Origin: Diaminobutyricimonas aerilata
GTDB taxonomy: Bacteria; Actinomycetota; Actinomycetes; Actinomycetales; Microbacteriaceae
Assembly (NCBI RefSeq): GCF_002797715.1
Contig: NZ_PGFF01000001.1
Location: forward strand, 124,001-188,000
Direction: 5' to 3'
DNA: 64,000 bases
The notes under the pieces are model-generated. The model made no database searches. It was not told the DNA's origin and saw only the letters and a program-made list of their open reading frames with translations. Position numbers and translations under genes: made by a program. Positions 16,004-24,465 of this stretch are shown in pieces (positions within the stretch are counted from its first letter, which is position 1; every line of letters begins with the position of its first letter).

Positions 16004-16543
16004 TCACGCCGCCGTGCGCACGGTCCGATCGGCGCGTGGACGACCCGTGAGCAGCCAGCCGACGATCGCCACCGCCGCTCCCAGAACGGCGCCCGCGACC
16101 GTGTCGCTCAACCAGTGCACGCCGAGGTACGTGCGGGCGAGGGCGTGCAGCAGCACGTAGAGCGCCCCCGCGGCGACCACCCATGAGCGGCGCACCAGGA
16201 GTACGACGGATACCGCGAGTGCGGATGCGGCGGACGCGTGCCCGCTCGGCCACGACGGGCTCGCGAGCTCGAGCAGCCCGCCCGGCGGGCGGTCCGCGCC
16301 GACGAGTTCTTTCACGACGCGCGTGAGTACCGCCGTCGCGACCGCGGTGGCGAGCAGGAAGAGCCCGCCCCGGCGGTACCCCCGCACCACGAATGCGATC
16401 GCGAGGGCGGCGGGCAGCAGTACGGACCCGAACAGCACCCCGCCCTGCACGCTCAGCGCGAGGGCCACCGCCGTCAGAGCCGGTGCGCGCGCCTCGCGCA
16501 TCACCTGGAGCCACGTCGCGTCCCACGCCTCGATCCAGCCCAT
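16004..16543 (-). CDS. PAP2-family membrane phosphatase
   Basis: 179 residues from the ATG at 16543, which has GGAGGGAG just upstream. All three phosphatase motifs are visible: KELVGADRPPG (motif 1), PSWPSGHASAA (motif 2, catalytic His) and RTYLGVHWLSDTVAG (motif 3, catalytic His/Asp). About five membrane helices. Likely dephosphorylates a lipid phosphate or undecaprenyl pyrophosphate at the outer face of the membrane. Confidence 0.9.
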   Translation of the reverse strand: MGWIEAWDATWLQVMREARAPALTAVALALSVQGGVLFGSVLLPAALAIAFVVRGYRRGGLFLLATAVATAVLTRVVKELVGADRPPGGLLELASPSWPSGHASAASALAVSVVLLVRRSWVVAAGALYVLLHALARTYLGVHWLSDTVAGAVLGAAVAIVGWLLTGRPRADRTVRTAA

Positions 16544-16682
16544 CGCTCCCTCCGCATCCAGCTTCACCCTGTCGAGGGGCGACGGATCGGATTCGCGGCC
16601 GATCCTGAGGCGTCGTCCGCATTCCGCCCGGGCGGGAACAGGTCGCCCCCGCGTGCTGTTGTCGCCCGACAGGAGGTCGAGC

Positions 16683-17060
16683 ATGTCGACGTGGACGGAT
16701 GAGGAACTCGAGAAGGTCGGCGCGGCCGAGGAGCTGCAGATCACTTCGCGGCGGTTGGACGGCACGCTGCGGCCCGCCGTCACGATCTGGGCCGTGCGGG
16801 TGGGCGACGGCGTCTACGTGCGCTCCGCCTACGGGCCGCAGAACGGATGGTTCCGCCGGGCCGTCGCGAGCGGCGCGGGACGCATCCGCGCGGGCGGTGT
16901 GGAACGCGACGTGACGTTCGTGATCGCCGATGCGGCACAGCATCCGGCCATCGATGCCGCGTACCACGCGAAGTACGACCGTCACGGAGCCGCGATCGTC
17001 GGCACCGTCGTCGGCGAGAAGGCGGCCGCCGCGACCCTGTTGCTGCTGCCGATCGACTGA
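16683..17060 (+). CDS. DUF2255 family protein
   Basis: 125 residues, starting at an ATG with a strong AGGAGGT ribosome site. The whole protein matches the DUF2255 pattern as I know it (WTDEELEKVGAAEELQI, TIWAVRVGDGVYVRSAYG, GGVERDVTFV, HPAIDAAYHAKYDR, VVGEKAAAATLLLLP). These are compact beta-barrel proteins resembling the nitroreductase/F420-binding split barrel; biochemical role unknown. Confidence 0.85.
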   Translation: MSTWTDEELEKVGAAEELQITSRRLDGTLRPAVTIWAVRVGDGVYVRSAYGPQNGWFRRAVASGAGRIRAGGVERDVTFVIADAAQHPAIDAAYHAKYDRHGAAIVGTVVGEKAAAATLLLLPID

Positions 17061-17190
17061 GCGACTCGGGCGGATCGGCCGTGGCCGCCTGGACGATCCG
17101 CCGCACCGCTCGCAGGGTCTGACCTCCCGGCGGGCGATGGTGGCTGTGCGGCCGACGCGGGTCGGGCGCCCGCGTTCCTAGTGTCGGCTC

Positions 17191-18306
17191 ATGACGCGTC
17201 CGATGGCCGAAGCCGCCCCCCGACCCACCCGAACGCCACGGCTCGCGTGGCTCGACAACCTGCGTGTCGCGCTCATCGTGCTCGTGGTGCTGCATCACCT
17301 CGCGCTCATGTACGGCGCCGCCGGCCCGTGGTACTGGGTCGAGCTCGAAGCAGACACGGCCGCGACCACCGTCGCGCTGATCTTCCTGCTGGTGAACCAG
17401 TCGTGGTTCATGGGCTCGTTCTTCGCCATCTCCGGCTACTTCGCGCCGGGATCGTTCGACCGCAAGGGAGCGGGCGCGTTCGTGCGCGACCGCCTGCTGC
17501 GACTGGGCGTACCGCTCCTGCTGTACGTCTTCGCGCTCGCGCCCCTCGCCGCCGCCATCGGCGCGGTCGGCCTCGGTGCGCCGCTGCCGAGCTATCTCGA
17601 CGCGATCGGCTCGGGACCGGCATGGTTCCTCGGGGTGCTCCTCGTGTTCTCGCTCGGTTACGCGCTCGTGCGGCTCGGGCGGCCGGCCGGCCCTACGCAC
17701 AAGCGGCGGCTCACAGTGCGCGCGCTCGTCGGTTTCGTGGTCGCGCTCGCCGCGGCGACCTACCTGTGGCGCTTCCTCGTGCCGTTCGGCACCTTCATCC
17801 CGGTGGTCGACCTGCCTTCCGCGTTCGAAGCGCCGCAATACGTCGCCCTGTTCGCCGCAGGGGCGGTCGCGTATCGCCGCGGGTGGCTCGAGCGGCTCCC
17901 GGGCCGGTTCGGCGTCGGCGCGGGCATCACGGTCATCGTCGCGACCGTGCTGCTGCTGCCGATCATCGCGCTGTACCCCGACGCGATGGCGGGCGGCGGC
18001 ACCTGGCAGTCGGCGGTGCTCGCCCTGTGGGAGGCCGTCATGGCGACCGGTATGCCCCTTGCACTCATCGTGCTGTTCCGGCGCCGGGCCGATCGTCAGG
18101 GACGGGTGGCGCGGGAGCTCTCGGCGAGTGCGTTCTCGGTGTTCCTCGTGCACGCTCCGGTCATCACCGCGGTGGCGGTCGCCCTGGATCCGCTCGGGAT
18201 GCCCGCGGTGCTCGGCTTCGCGGTCGGCGTCGCGGTGGGGCTGCCGCTGTCCTTCCTCGTCGCAGCCGGGTTGCGGCGGCTGCCGGGGCTGCGACGCGTG
18301 CTGTGA
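17191..18306 (+). CDS. Acyltransferase family membrane protein (acyltransferase_3)
   Basis: 371 residues with about ten membrane helices. The N-terminal block LAWLDNLRVALIVLVVLHHLALMYG carries the His-rich start typical of acyltransferase 3 (OafA-like) proteins, and the end FLVHAPVITAVAVAL fits the last helices. They transfer acyl groups to glycans or lipids at the membrane. The ATG is exactly 6 bp after TAGTGT (17179-17184): probably leaderless. No glycan gene cluster around it to suggest an acceptor. Confidence 0.85.
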   Translation: MTRPMAEAAPRPTRTPRLAWLDNLRVALIVLVVLHHLALMYGAAGPWYWVELEADTAATTVALIFLLVNQSWFMGSFFAISGYFAPGSFDRKGAGAFVRDRLLRLGVPLLLYVFALAPLAAAIGAVGLGAPLPSYLDAIGSGPAWFLGVLLVFSLGYALVRLGRPAGPTHKRRLTVRALVGFVVALAAATYLWRFLVPFGTFIPVVDLPSAFEAPQYVALFAAGAVAYRRGWLERLPGRFGVGAGITVIVATVLLLPIIALYPDAMAGGGTWQSAVLALWEAVMATGMPLALIVLFRRRADRQGRVARELSASAFSVFLVHAPVITAVAVALDPLGMPAVLGFAVGVAVGLPLSFLVAAGLRRLPGLRRVL

Positions 18307-18349
18307 GGCGTGTCCCGCAGGCGGCTGCCGACGGGCTGACCCGCCGTGC

Positions 18350-19087
18350 CTACTCGGCGACGTACACGTCGAAGCCGTCGAGCTCGACGAAGCCGAGCCG
18401 CGCGTACACGCGCGCGGCCTCGTCGGTGTCGGGGTTGAGTACGACGAACCCGACGCCCCCTTCGAACGCGCGGGCCAGGAGCCACGAGGAGAGTGCCGCC
18501 GCGATGCCGCGCCGTCGCGCATCCGGCACCACGGCGACGCCGCCGAGCAGCCCGCTCGGGCCCGCCCATCCGTCGGCGCGCACGATGTACCCGGTGCCGA
18601 CCGGGCGGCCGTCGACGCTCGCGAGCGCGACGTCGACCGGCTCCGTCTCGACGAGTGGCGCCATCCAGTCGGTCGCGGGCTCGCCGCCGAACGCCTCCGC
18701 GTCGACGGCGGTCACGGCGGCGAGGTCGCTCCCGGTGGCGGCACGCAGCTGCACGCCGGATGGCACGTCGGCAGCGACGAGGTCGCGCGCGTCGAGCGCC
18801 ATGAGGCGTTTGCGGAAGAGGAGACGTCCCATATCCCACGTCGCATCGGCGGGGACACGCACGCCCCACGGCGCACCGCGTTCCGCGTACCAGCGCTCGA
18901 GGGCGTCGCGGTCGACCGCGTCGACGTCGTGCACGTCGCCGTTATTGTAGGCCGGATGGGGCAACCCGCTCGCCATCAGGCGCACGCCGGGCAGCTCGCC
19001 GACGGCGCCGCCGCGGTCGGTGCGGATGAGGCCGTGCACCTGCCAGGCGTCCCCGTGGGCGGTGCGGGCGAGAGTCGCGTCGATCAC
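18350..19087 (-). CDS. GNAT family N-acetyltransferase
   Basis: 245 residues from a GTG at 19087 that lies exactly 6 bp after TAGCGT: probably leaderless. The acetyl-CoA binding motif A is GGVAVVPDARRRGIAAALSSWLLARA (about residues 182-207), followed by GVGFVVLNPDTDEAARVYARLGFVE, the usual GNAT end. The N-terminal ~100 residues form a second, degenerate GNAT-like half. Acceptor unknown. Confidence 0.88.
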   Translation of the reverse strand: MIDATLARTAHGDAWQVHGLIRTDRGGAVGELPGVRLMASGLPHPAYNNGDVHDVDAVDRDALERWYAERGAPWGVRVPADATWDMGRLLFRKRLMALDARDLVAADVPSGVQLRAATGSDLAAVTAVDAEAFGGEPATDWMAPLVETEPVDVALASVDGRPVGTGYIVRADGWAGPSGLLGGVAVVPDARRRGIAAALSSWLLARAFEGGVGFVVLNPDTDEAARVYARLGFVELDGFDVYVAE

Positions 19088-19115
19088 GCGGGAACGCTAC
19101 CGAGTCGAGCCCGGC

Positions 19116-19901
19116 TCAGTCGAGCGCCACCGGCTCGAGGGTGGCCCGCTTCGGTTCGCGTCCGTCACCGGAGGACCGCCCGGTGAGACGGCGACCCACC
19201 CACGGCATGACGTGCTCGCGGTAGTAGGCGGCGGTGCGCCGCGCGGGCGCGCCCGGCGCCGCCGCGGCCACCTCGTCGACACCCCACTCCGGCGGCACCG
19301 GCACGTCGAGGGCGCGCAGCACGTTCGAGGCCACGCGAGCATGCCCGGCCGGGCCGAGGTGCAGCAGGTCGGCCGACCAGTACCGGATGTCGCGCAGGCC
19401 GGCATCTCCGAAGTTGTCGACCATCGTCACGCCGTCGGGCAGCGGGTCGGCCAGCAGCCGGCGCGTGAGTTCCTCGCCGCGCGTGCGCACGAGTCGGCCG
19501 AGCGGCAGGTGCTCCGACGGGTCCCCTCCGCTGAGCAGCAGCACGTGGGCACCGCTCGCGGCCAGCCGGTCGACGGCGTCGCGCAACTGCCGGGCGACCG
19601 CCGTCATGTCGATGCGCGGGCGGATGATGTCGTTCCCGCCGCCGTTGATGCTCACGAGGTCGGCGTTCAGGGCGACCGCCGCATCCACCTGCTCGGCGAC
19701 GATGGGCGCGAGTTTGCGCCCGCGGATCGCGAGGTTGGCGTAGCGGAACGGCTCGGGCGCGGTGTGGCGGGCCAACCCGATCGCGACGAGGTCGGCCCAG
19801 CCGCGCACCGAGCCGTCGGGCAGTTCGTCGCCCACCCCCTCGGTGAAGCTGTCGCCGATGGCGACGAAGCTGCGGATGTTCGAGCCGGCCGCGGGATTCA
19901 C
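19116..19901 (-). CDS. SGNH/GDSL hydrolase
   Basis: 261 residues from a GTG at 19901, chosen because TACGCT lies exactly 6 bp upstream and block I starts only eleven residues in. Block I is FVAIGDSFTEGVGDE (nucleophile Ser), block III is SINGGGNDI (Asn), and block V is DLLHLGPAGH (Asp/His pair replaced here by DLLHLGPAGHARVA). No signal peptide, so probably cytoplasmic esterase or lipase. Divergent from the acyl-CoA ligase gene with about 60 bp between them. Confidence 0.88.
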   Translation of the reverse strand: MNPAAGSNIRSFVAIGDSFTEGVGDELPDGSVRGWADLVAIGLARHTAPEPFRYANLAIRGRKLAPIVAEQVDAAVALNADLVSINGGGNDIIRPRIDMTAVARQLRDAVDRLAASGAHVLLLSGGDPSEHLPLGRLVRTRGEELTRRLLADPLPDGVTMVDNFGDAGLRDIRYWSADLLHLGPAGHARVASNVLRALDVPVPPEWGVDEVAAAAPGAPARRTAAYYREHVMPWVGRRLTGRSSGDGREPKRATLEPVALD

Positions 19902-19959
19902 CCGAGCAGCGTACGCCTGCGGCCGTGTGGAGGGCCTTCTCCCAGCGGGCATCGCCACC

Positions 19960-21687
19960 ATGAGGGGGATGGACGAGCCGCACGACACCCTTTCCGACCC
20001 GGAGCGACCCTGGCTGCAGCACTATGCGCCCGGGGTTCCGGCCGACATCCCCGACGTCGACCACACCCTCGTCGACGTGCTCGACCGTTCGTGCCGCGCC
20101 CACCGCGAGCGCACCGCGCTCGAGTTCTTCGGGCGCGTGATGTCGTACGGCGCCCTCGAGCAGCAGGTCGCACAGGCGGCCGAGGGGCTGCGGCGGCTCG
20201 GTGTGAGCGCGGGGGATCGGGTCGCGATCATCCTTCCGAACTCGCCCCAGAATGTCGTGGCGTTCTACGCGGTGCTGCGTCTCGGCGCCATCGCCGTGCA
20301 GCACAACCCGCTGTACACGGCGCCGGAGCTGCGCCACCAGTTCGAGGACCACGGCGCCCGCGTCGTCGTGGCGTGGACCAAGGTCGTCGACACCGTGCTC
20401 GGCTTCGCGGATGCGGTGGGTATCGAGGCGATCATCGCGGCCGACATCGTGGATGCGATGCCGCTCGGCAAGCGGATCGCGCTGCGCCTGCCGATCGCGA
20501 AGGCCCGCCAGGCGCGCTCCGCACTGGGCGCATCCGTGCCCCGTCATCCGCTCGTGCACGACTGGCGTCGGCTGCACGTGCACGGGCGCCTCGACGCCGC
20601 TCACCCCCGACCCTCCGTCGACGACACGGCACTCATCCAGTACACCAGCGGCACCACCGGCGCGGCGAAGGGTGCCGTGCTGAGTCATGCCAATCTCGTG
20701 GCGAACACGATGCAGGGTCGCGCGTGGCTGCCGGGCCTGCGCGAGGGCGACGAGGTCTTCTACGGGGTGCTGCCCCTCTTCCACGCCTACGGCCTGACGC
20801 TCAACCTCACATTCGCGATCAGCGTCGGAGCCCGGCTCGTGCTCTTCCCCACGCCGGATGTGGGGCTCATCGTGTCGGCCGCGCGACGCACGCCCCCGAG
20901 CTTCATCCCCGCCGTTCCACCGCTCTACGAGCGCATCGCCGCCGCGGCGGAGAAGGGCGACATCGACGTGAGCGGCGTGCGGTACGCCATCTCCGGCGCC
21001 ATGAGCCTCCCCGTGTCGACGGTCGAGCGGTGGGAGGCGGTGAGCGGCGGCTACCTGGTCGAGGGATACGGGATGACCGAGACCTCGCCCGTCGCCCTCG
21101 GCAACCCGGTGGGTCCGACCCGCCGCCCGGGCACCGTCGGGGTGCCCTTCCCCAGCACGCGCATCCGGCTCATCGATCCGGAGCACCCGGATCGCGAGCT
21201 CGCACCGGGCGAGCGAGGGGAGTTGCTCATCTCGGGTCCGCAAGTGTTCCAGGGGTACTGGGGCAACGACGAGGCGACCGCGGCGGCGCTGCTCCCGGAG
21301 CGCTGGCTGCGCACCGGCGACATCGCGGAGGTCTCCGACGACGGGTTCGTGCGCATCGTCGACCGACTGAAGGAACTCGTGATCACGGGCGGCTTCAACG
21401 TGGCGCCGTCCGAGGTCGAGCAGGCGCTGCGTGAGCATCCGGACGTGCTCGACGCGGCCGTCGTCGGGCTCCCCCGCACCTCCGGCGGGGAGGACGTCGC
21501 GGCATCGATTGTGCTGCGGGTCGGTCGCAACTCGACCGTGGAGGCGGTGCGCGAGTTCGTGCGCACGCGACTCACGCCCTACAAGGTGCCGCGGCGCATC
21601 GACATCGTGCTCGAGCTCCCGCGGAACCTCGTGGGAAAGGTGCTGCGACGCGAGGTGCGGCAGCGGATGCTCGACCGCGACTCCTGA
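19960..21687 (+). CDS. Long-chain fatty-acid--CoA ligase (FadD-like, AMP-forming)
   Basis: 575 residues. The AMP-binding P-loop is YTSGTTGAAKGAV, the second motif is YGMTETSP, the C-terminal block has RTGDIAEVSDDGFVRIVDRLKELVITGGFNVAP, and the catalytic lysine is in RNLVGKVLRRE. Length and order match FadD-type ligases, which activate fatty acids to acyl-CoA via acyl-adenylate. Two ATG codons (19960 and 19969) are possible starts, three residues apart; neither has a good ribosome site. Divergent from the SGNH hydrolase, which could supply free fatty acids. Confidence 0.9.
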   Translation: MRGMDEPHDTLSDPERPWLQHYAPGVPADIPDVDHTLVDVLDRSCRAHRERTALEFFGRVMSYGALEQQVAQAAEGLRRLGVSAGDRVAIILPNSPQNVVAFYAVLRLGAIAVQHNPLYTAPELRHQFEDHGARVVVAWTKVVDTVLGFADAVGIEAIIAADIVDAMPLGKRIALRLPIAKARQARSALGASVPRHPLVHDWRRLHVHGRLDAAHPRPSVDDTALIQYTSGTTGAAKGAVLSHANLVANTMQGRAWLPGLREGDEVFYGVLPLFHAYGLTLNLTFAISVGARLVLFPTPDVGLIVSAARRTPPSFIPAVPPLYERIAAAAEKGDIDVSGVRYAISGAMSLPVSTVERWEAVSGGYLVEGYGMTETSPVALGNPVGPTRRPGTVGVPFPSTRIRLIDPEHPDRELAPGERGELLISGPQVFQGYWGNDEATAAALLPERWLRTGDIAEVSDDGFVRIVDRLKELVITGGFNVAPSEVEQALREHPDVLDAAVVGLPRTSGGEDVAASIVLRVGRNSTVEAVREFVRTRLTPYKVPRRIDIVLELPRNLVGKVLRREVRQRMLDRDS

Positions 21688-21696
21688 CGTCGGCGG

Positions 21697-22044
21697 TCAG
21701 CGCAGCGGCCGGAGCTCCTCCGGCGCGGGGAACGGCAGCGTGTATTCGAGCAGCGGAGTGCCGATGTCGCCCCAGTCGTCGCGCTTCACGACGACGCGGT
21801 CGCGGCTCACCTGGGTGATGCGCACGCGCAGGTCGGTGCCGTCGTCGAGGCGCAGCGTGTACGGGTCGGCGAGGAAGCGGAGTCCGCGCTCCTCGAGCAC
21901 CCGCTCCGCGTCGAGCCACTCGACGGGCCCGCCGACCTCGTGCCCGAGCAGGTCGATCGGCTGGAAGTCCTCGCCCACGGGACGGATCCATCCGACGATC
22001 TCGCCGTCGTCTCGCCGGTGTTCGATCCAGTCCGCGGTGTCCAC
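21697..22044 (-). CDS. Hypothetical protein
   Basis: 115 residues from a GTG at 22044 that lies exactly 6 bp after TAGCCT, suggesting a leaderless transcript. It opens WIEHRRDDGEIVGWIRPVGEDFQPIDLLG and ends EYTLPFPAPEELRPL; beta-rich, no membrane segment. I know similar short proteins as uncharacterised in actinobacteria but cannot name the family. Convergent with the acyl-CoA ligase. Confidence 0.7.
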   Translation of the reverse strand: MDTADWIEHRRDDGEIVGWIRPVGEDFQPIDLLGHEVGGPVEWLDAERVLEERGLRFLADPYTLRLDDGTDLRVRITQVSRDRVVVKRDDWGDIGTPLLEYTLPFPAPEELRPLR

Positions 22045-22157
22045 CGCTTCAGGCTAATGAGCGTGTCACCGCATCGATCAGGATTCGAGAAGCGCCACGC
22101 GAGATCCGCTCGTTACCGTGTAACGCATCCAGGCGACGATCGACGAAGGAGCAGGGC

Positions 22158-22610
22158 ATGAGCGAGACGACGACCGACGAGAAGACCGCAGGATTCTCGC
22201 TCGAGGAGCGCGCGGCGATGAAGGCGCGCGCGGCCGAGATCAAGGCGGAGGCCCGAAAGGGCGGCTCGAAGGCGGCGAAGGACGAGGCGTCGGTGCTCGA
22301 GAAGATCGCCGAGATGGCCGAGCCCGATCGTGCGCTGGCGGAACGGCTCCACGCCCTCATCGCGGAGGCGGCGCCGGACCTCGCGCCGAAGCTCTGGTAC
22401 GGGCAGCCCGCCTACGCGAGGGCGGGCAAGGTGGTGTGCTTCTTCCGCAGCGGCCAGGTCGACAAGGAGCGCTACTCGACGTTCGGCTTCAGCACGGAGG
22501 CGCGGCTCGACGACGAGAGCGGCCTGTGGCCCACGTCGTTCGCACTCACCCACCTCTCCGCTGAAGGCGAGGCGCGGATCCGGGAGCTTCTCGCGCGCGC
22601 CTCCGGCTGA
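22158..22610 (+). CDS. DUF1801-like protein (paralogue 1)
   Basis: 150 residues with a lysine/alanine-rich N-terminal helix (about residues 14-50), then the DUF1801 core: ALIAEAAPDLAPKLWYGQPAYARAGKVVCFFRSG and TFGFSTEARLDDESGLWPTSFAL. A second copy of this architecture lies at 44036-44437. DUF1801 proteins are small YdhG-like folds, some annotated as iron chaperones; function here unknown. An AAGGAGCAGGGC stretch precedes the ATG. Confidence 0.8.
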   Translation: MSETTTDEKTAGFSLEERAAMKARAAEIKAEARKGGSKAAKDEASVLEKIAEMAEPDRALAERLHALIAEAAPDLAPKLWYGQPAYARAGKVVCFFRSGQVDKERYSTFGFSTEARLDDESGLWPTSFALTHLSAEGEARIRELLARASG

Positions 22611-22622
22611 AAGCGGGGCGGG

Positions 22623-23330
22623 TCACCCCGCGGCGGCGGTCCTGGTCTCGATGCCGTCGAGCAGACATGCGAGGCCGAACTCGAAATCCGCGCCGGGCGG
22701 GCCGGGCGGCCGGGAGAGATAGCCGTCGCTGACGAGCGCGGCGACGTGTTCCAGGTTGCGGGTGACGAGGCGTGGAGCGATGAATTCGCCGACGGATGGG
22801 TCGAACGACTCGCCCGCGGTCAGGAGGTCACGCTCCGTCTGCGACGCCGCACGTACGAAGCCGTCGACCAAGGTGACGACCTGCAACGTCGTCGTCGTGT
22901 CCAGTCCCGTACCGGACAGCGCCTCGAGTGCCGCCTCCAACCACATCAGTGTGCGTGGGCTGGTCGGCAGCCTCACCGCCACGTCGAGCAACCACGGATG
23001 CGCTCGATACCGCTCCCGGAGTGCATGGGCCCACTCGCGCACGCCCGCCCGCCAGTCGTCTCGTGAGATCGCCGGTGGGTCCCCGAGTCCCACCTCTCGC
23101 GCGAGCACGTGCAGTTCATCCCGCGAACTCACGTAGCGGTACATCGCGTTGGTCGTGAGTCCGAGGTGATCGGCGACCCGGCCGAGTGACATGCCGACGA
23201 TCCCCTCGGCATCTCCGAGTCCGACCGTCGCGGAGACCACCTGCTCGAGCGTGTATGCGGGGCGGGGTCCGCGGGTCGACGTCGCGGTGATCCCGTCCCA
23301 GGCCCGTTCCAACCCGATCGGGAGCGGCAT
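22623..23330 (-). CDS. TetR/AcrR family regulator with TetR_C-type ligand domain
   Basis: 235 residues from the ATG at 23330. Helix-turn-helix YTLEQVVSATVGLGDAEGIVGMSLGRVADHLGLTTNAMYRYVSSRDEL (about residues 26-72), then a helical ligand domain (RYRAHPWLLDVAVRLPTSPRTLMWLEAALEAL). Divergent from the three-gene ABC exporter operon that starts at 23426, so most likely its repressor. The imperfect palindrome at 23381-23401 sits in the shared interval. Confidence 0.9.
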   Translation of the reverse strand: MPLPIGLERAWDGITATSTRGPRPAYTLEQVVSATVGLGDAEGIVGMSLGRVADHLGLTTNAMYRYVSSRDELHVLAREVGLGDPPAISRDDWRAGVREWAHALRERYRAHPWLLDVAVRLPTSPRTLMWLEAALEALSGTGLDTTTTLQVVTLVDGFVRAASQTERDLLTAGESFDPSVGEFIAPRLVTRNLEHVAALVSDGYLSRPPGPPGADFEFGLACLLDGIETRTAAAG

Positions 23331-23380
23331 GTGGTCGGTCCTCTTTCTGTCTGCCGCAATGCTATCGCGACACGGCCCCA

Positions 23381-23401
23381 ACTGTGTATAGTCCAAACAG
23401 T
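23381..23401. promoter_or_regulatory. Operator-like imperfect palindrome with embedded -10
   Basis: ACTGT at 23381-23385 and ACAGT at 23397-23401 are inverted arms around TATAGT (23387-23392), a good -10 for the exporter operon starting at 23426. Binding of the divergent TetR protein here would block transcription. The inner symmetry is partial. Confidence 0.5.
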
Positions 23402-23425
23402 GGAGCCTATGAACAGAAAGGTCCG

Positions 23426-23713
23426 ATGATGAATGAGACGCGACGCGCGCCGCGCGGCCTGGTGGTGACCGCCTGGGTCGTGAGCTTGGTGGTCTTCGTC
23501 GCCACCCTCGCGCAGGTGGCCGTCTGGGCGATGATCTGGTGGCTCGGCGGCTCGGCCATCGTGCCGTTCTGGGAATGGACGCTCGGTGCAGGCGGGGTGG
23601 TGGTCCTCGCCCTCATCGCCGCGGTCTTCGTCGCGGGGCGGCTACCGGGACGCGGCCGCTCCGAGCGGCCCGTGAGCGGCACGCGGGTGCCGAGATCGGA
23701 GGAACTCCTGTGA
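23426..23713 (+). CDS. Small two-helix membrane protein of the exporter operon
   Basis: 95 residues from the ATG at 23426 (a second ATG follows at once); AAAGG lies upstream. Two hydrophobic helices (about residues 10-32 and 46-70), with a charged C-terminal tail. No family recognised. The last codon overlaps the ATPase start by GTGA, so it is translationally coupled to the exporter and may be an accessory subunit. Confidence 0.7.
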   Translation: MMNETRRAPRGLVVTAWVVSLVVFVATLAQVAVWAMIWWLGGSAIVPFWEWTLGAGGVVVLALIAAVFVAGRLPGRGRSERPVSGTRVPRSEELL

Positions 23714-24465
23714 TCGGGGCGCCCCTGCGGCTCGACGACGTCAGCCGTGTCTACGGTTCAGGAGAGAGCGCAGTCCGGGCACTCGACCGCGTCACCGCGG
23801 CCTTCCAGTCCGGCACGTTCGCGGCCATCATGGGCCCCTCCGGTTCGGGCAAGAGCACCCTCCTGCACTGCGCCGCCGGCCTCGACCGCCCGGATGGTGG
23901 CACGGTCACGCTGCTGGGCGAGTCGCTCGACGGGCGCACCGAGGACGAACTGGCCGTGCTGCGCCGGAATCGCGTCGCGTTCGTGTTCCAGTCCTACAAC
24001 CTGATGCCGGTGCTCACCGTGGCGCAGAACGTCGCGTTGCCTGCTGTGCTCGCGGGCCGTCGACCGGATCGCGCGCGCATCCACGAGGTGCTCGGTCGGC
24101 TCGGGCTCTCGGAACGTGCACACCACCGGCCGGGCCAGCTCTCCGGAGGACAGCAGCAGCGGGTCGCGATCGCCCGCGCCCTCGTCGGCGACGCGCGGGT
24201 GCTCTTCGCGGACGAGCCGACGGGTGCCCTCGACACCTCCACGGCGCACGAAGTGCTCGGGTTGCTTCGTGCGGCCGCCGACGAATACGGGACGACCGTG
24301 CTCATGGTCACCCACGATCCGGTCGCCGCGTCCTATGCCCACACGGCGCTGTTCCTCGTCGACGGCCGCATCGTGGAGCAGGTGCAGCGACCCGGCGCCG
24401 ACCGTGTGGCCGCTCTCCTCGCCGGACTGTCCACGCGAACGCGCGTCGCCTCGGGCGTGAACTGA
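23710..24465 (+). CDS. ABC transporter ATP-binding protein, MacB/LolD type
   Basis: 251 residues from a GTG at 23710. Walker A is GPSGSGKST, the Q-loop region is [21 protein letters not shown] (the MacB/LolD-type sequence), the signature is [15 protein letters not shown], Walker B is [12 protein letters not shown], and the H-loop is MVTHDPVAA. Partner of the FtsX-type permease that begins at its stop codon. Confidence 0.95.
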   Translation: MIGAPLRLDDVSRVYGSGESAVRALDRVTAAFQSGTFAAIMGPSGSGKSTLLHCAAGLDRPDGGTVTLLGESLDGRTEDELAVLRRNRVAFVFQSYNLMPVLTVAQNVALPAVLAGRRPDRARIHEVLGRLGLSERAHHRPGQLSGGQQQRVAIARALVGDARVLFADEPTGALDTSTAHEVLGLLRAAADEYGTTVLMVTHDPVAASYAHTALFLVDGRIVEQVQRPGADRVAALLAGLSTRTRVASGVN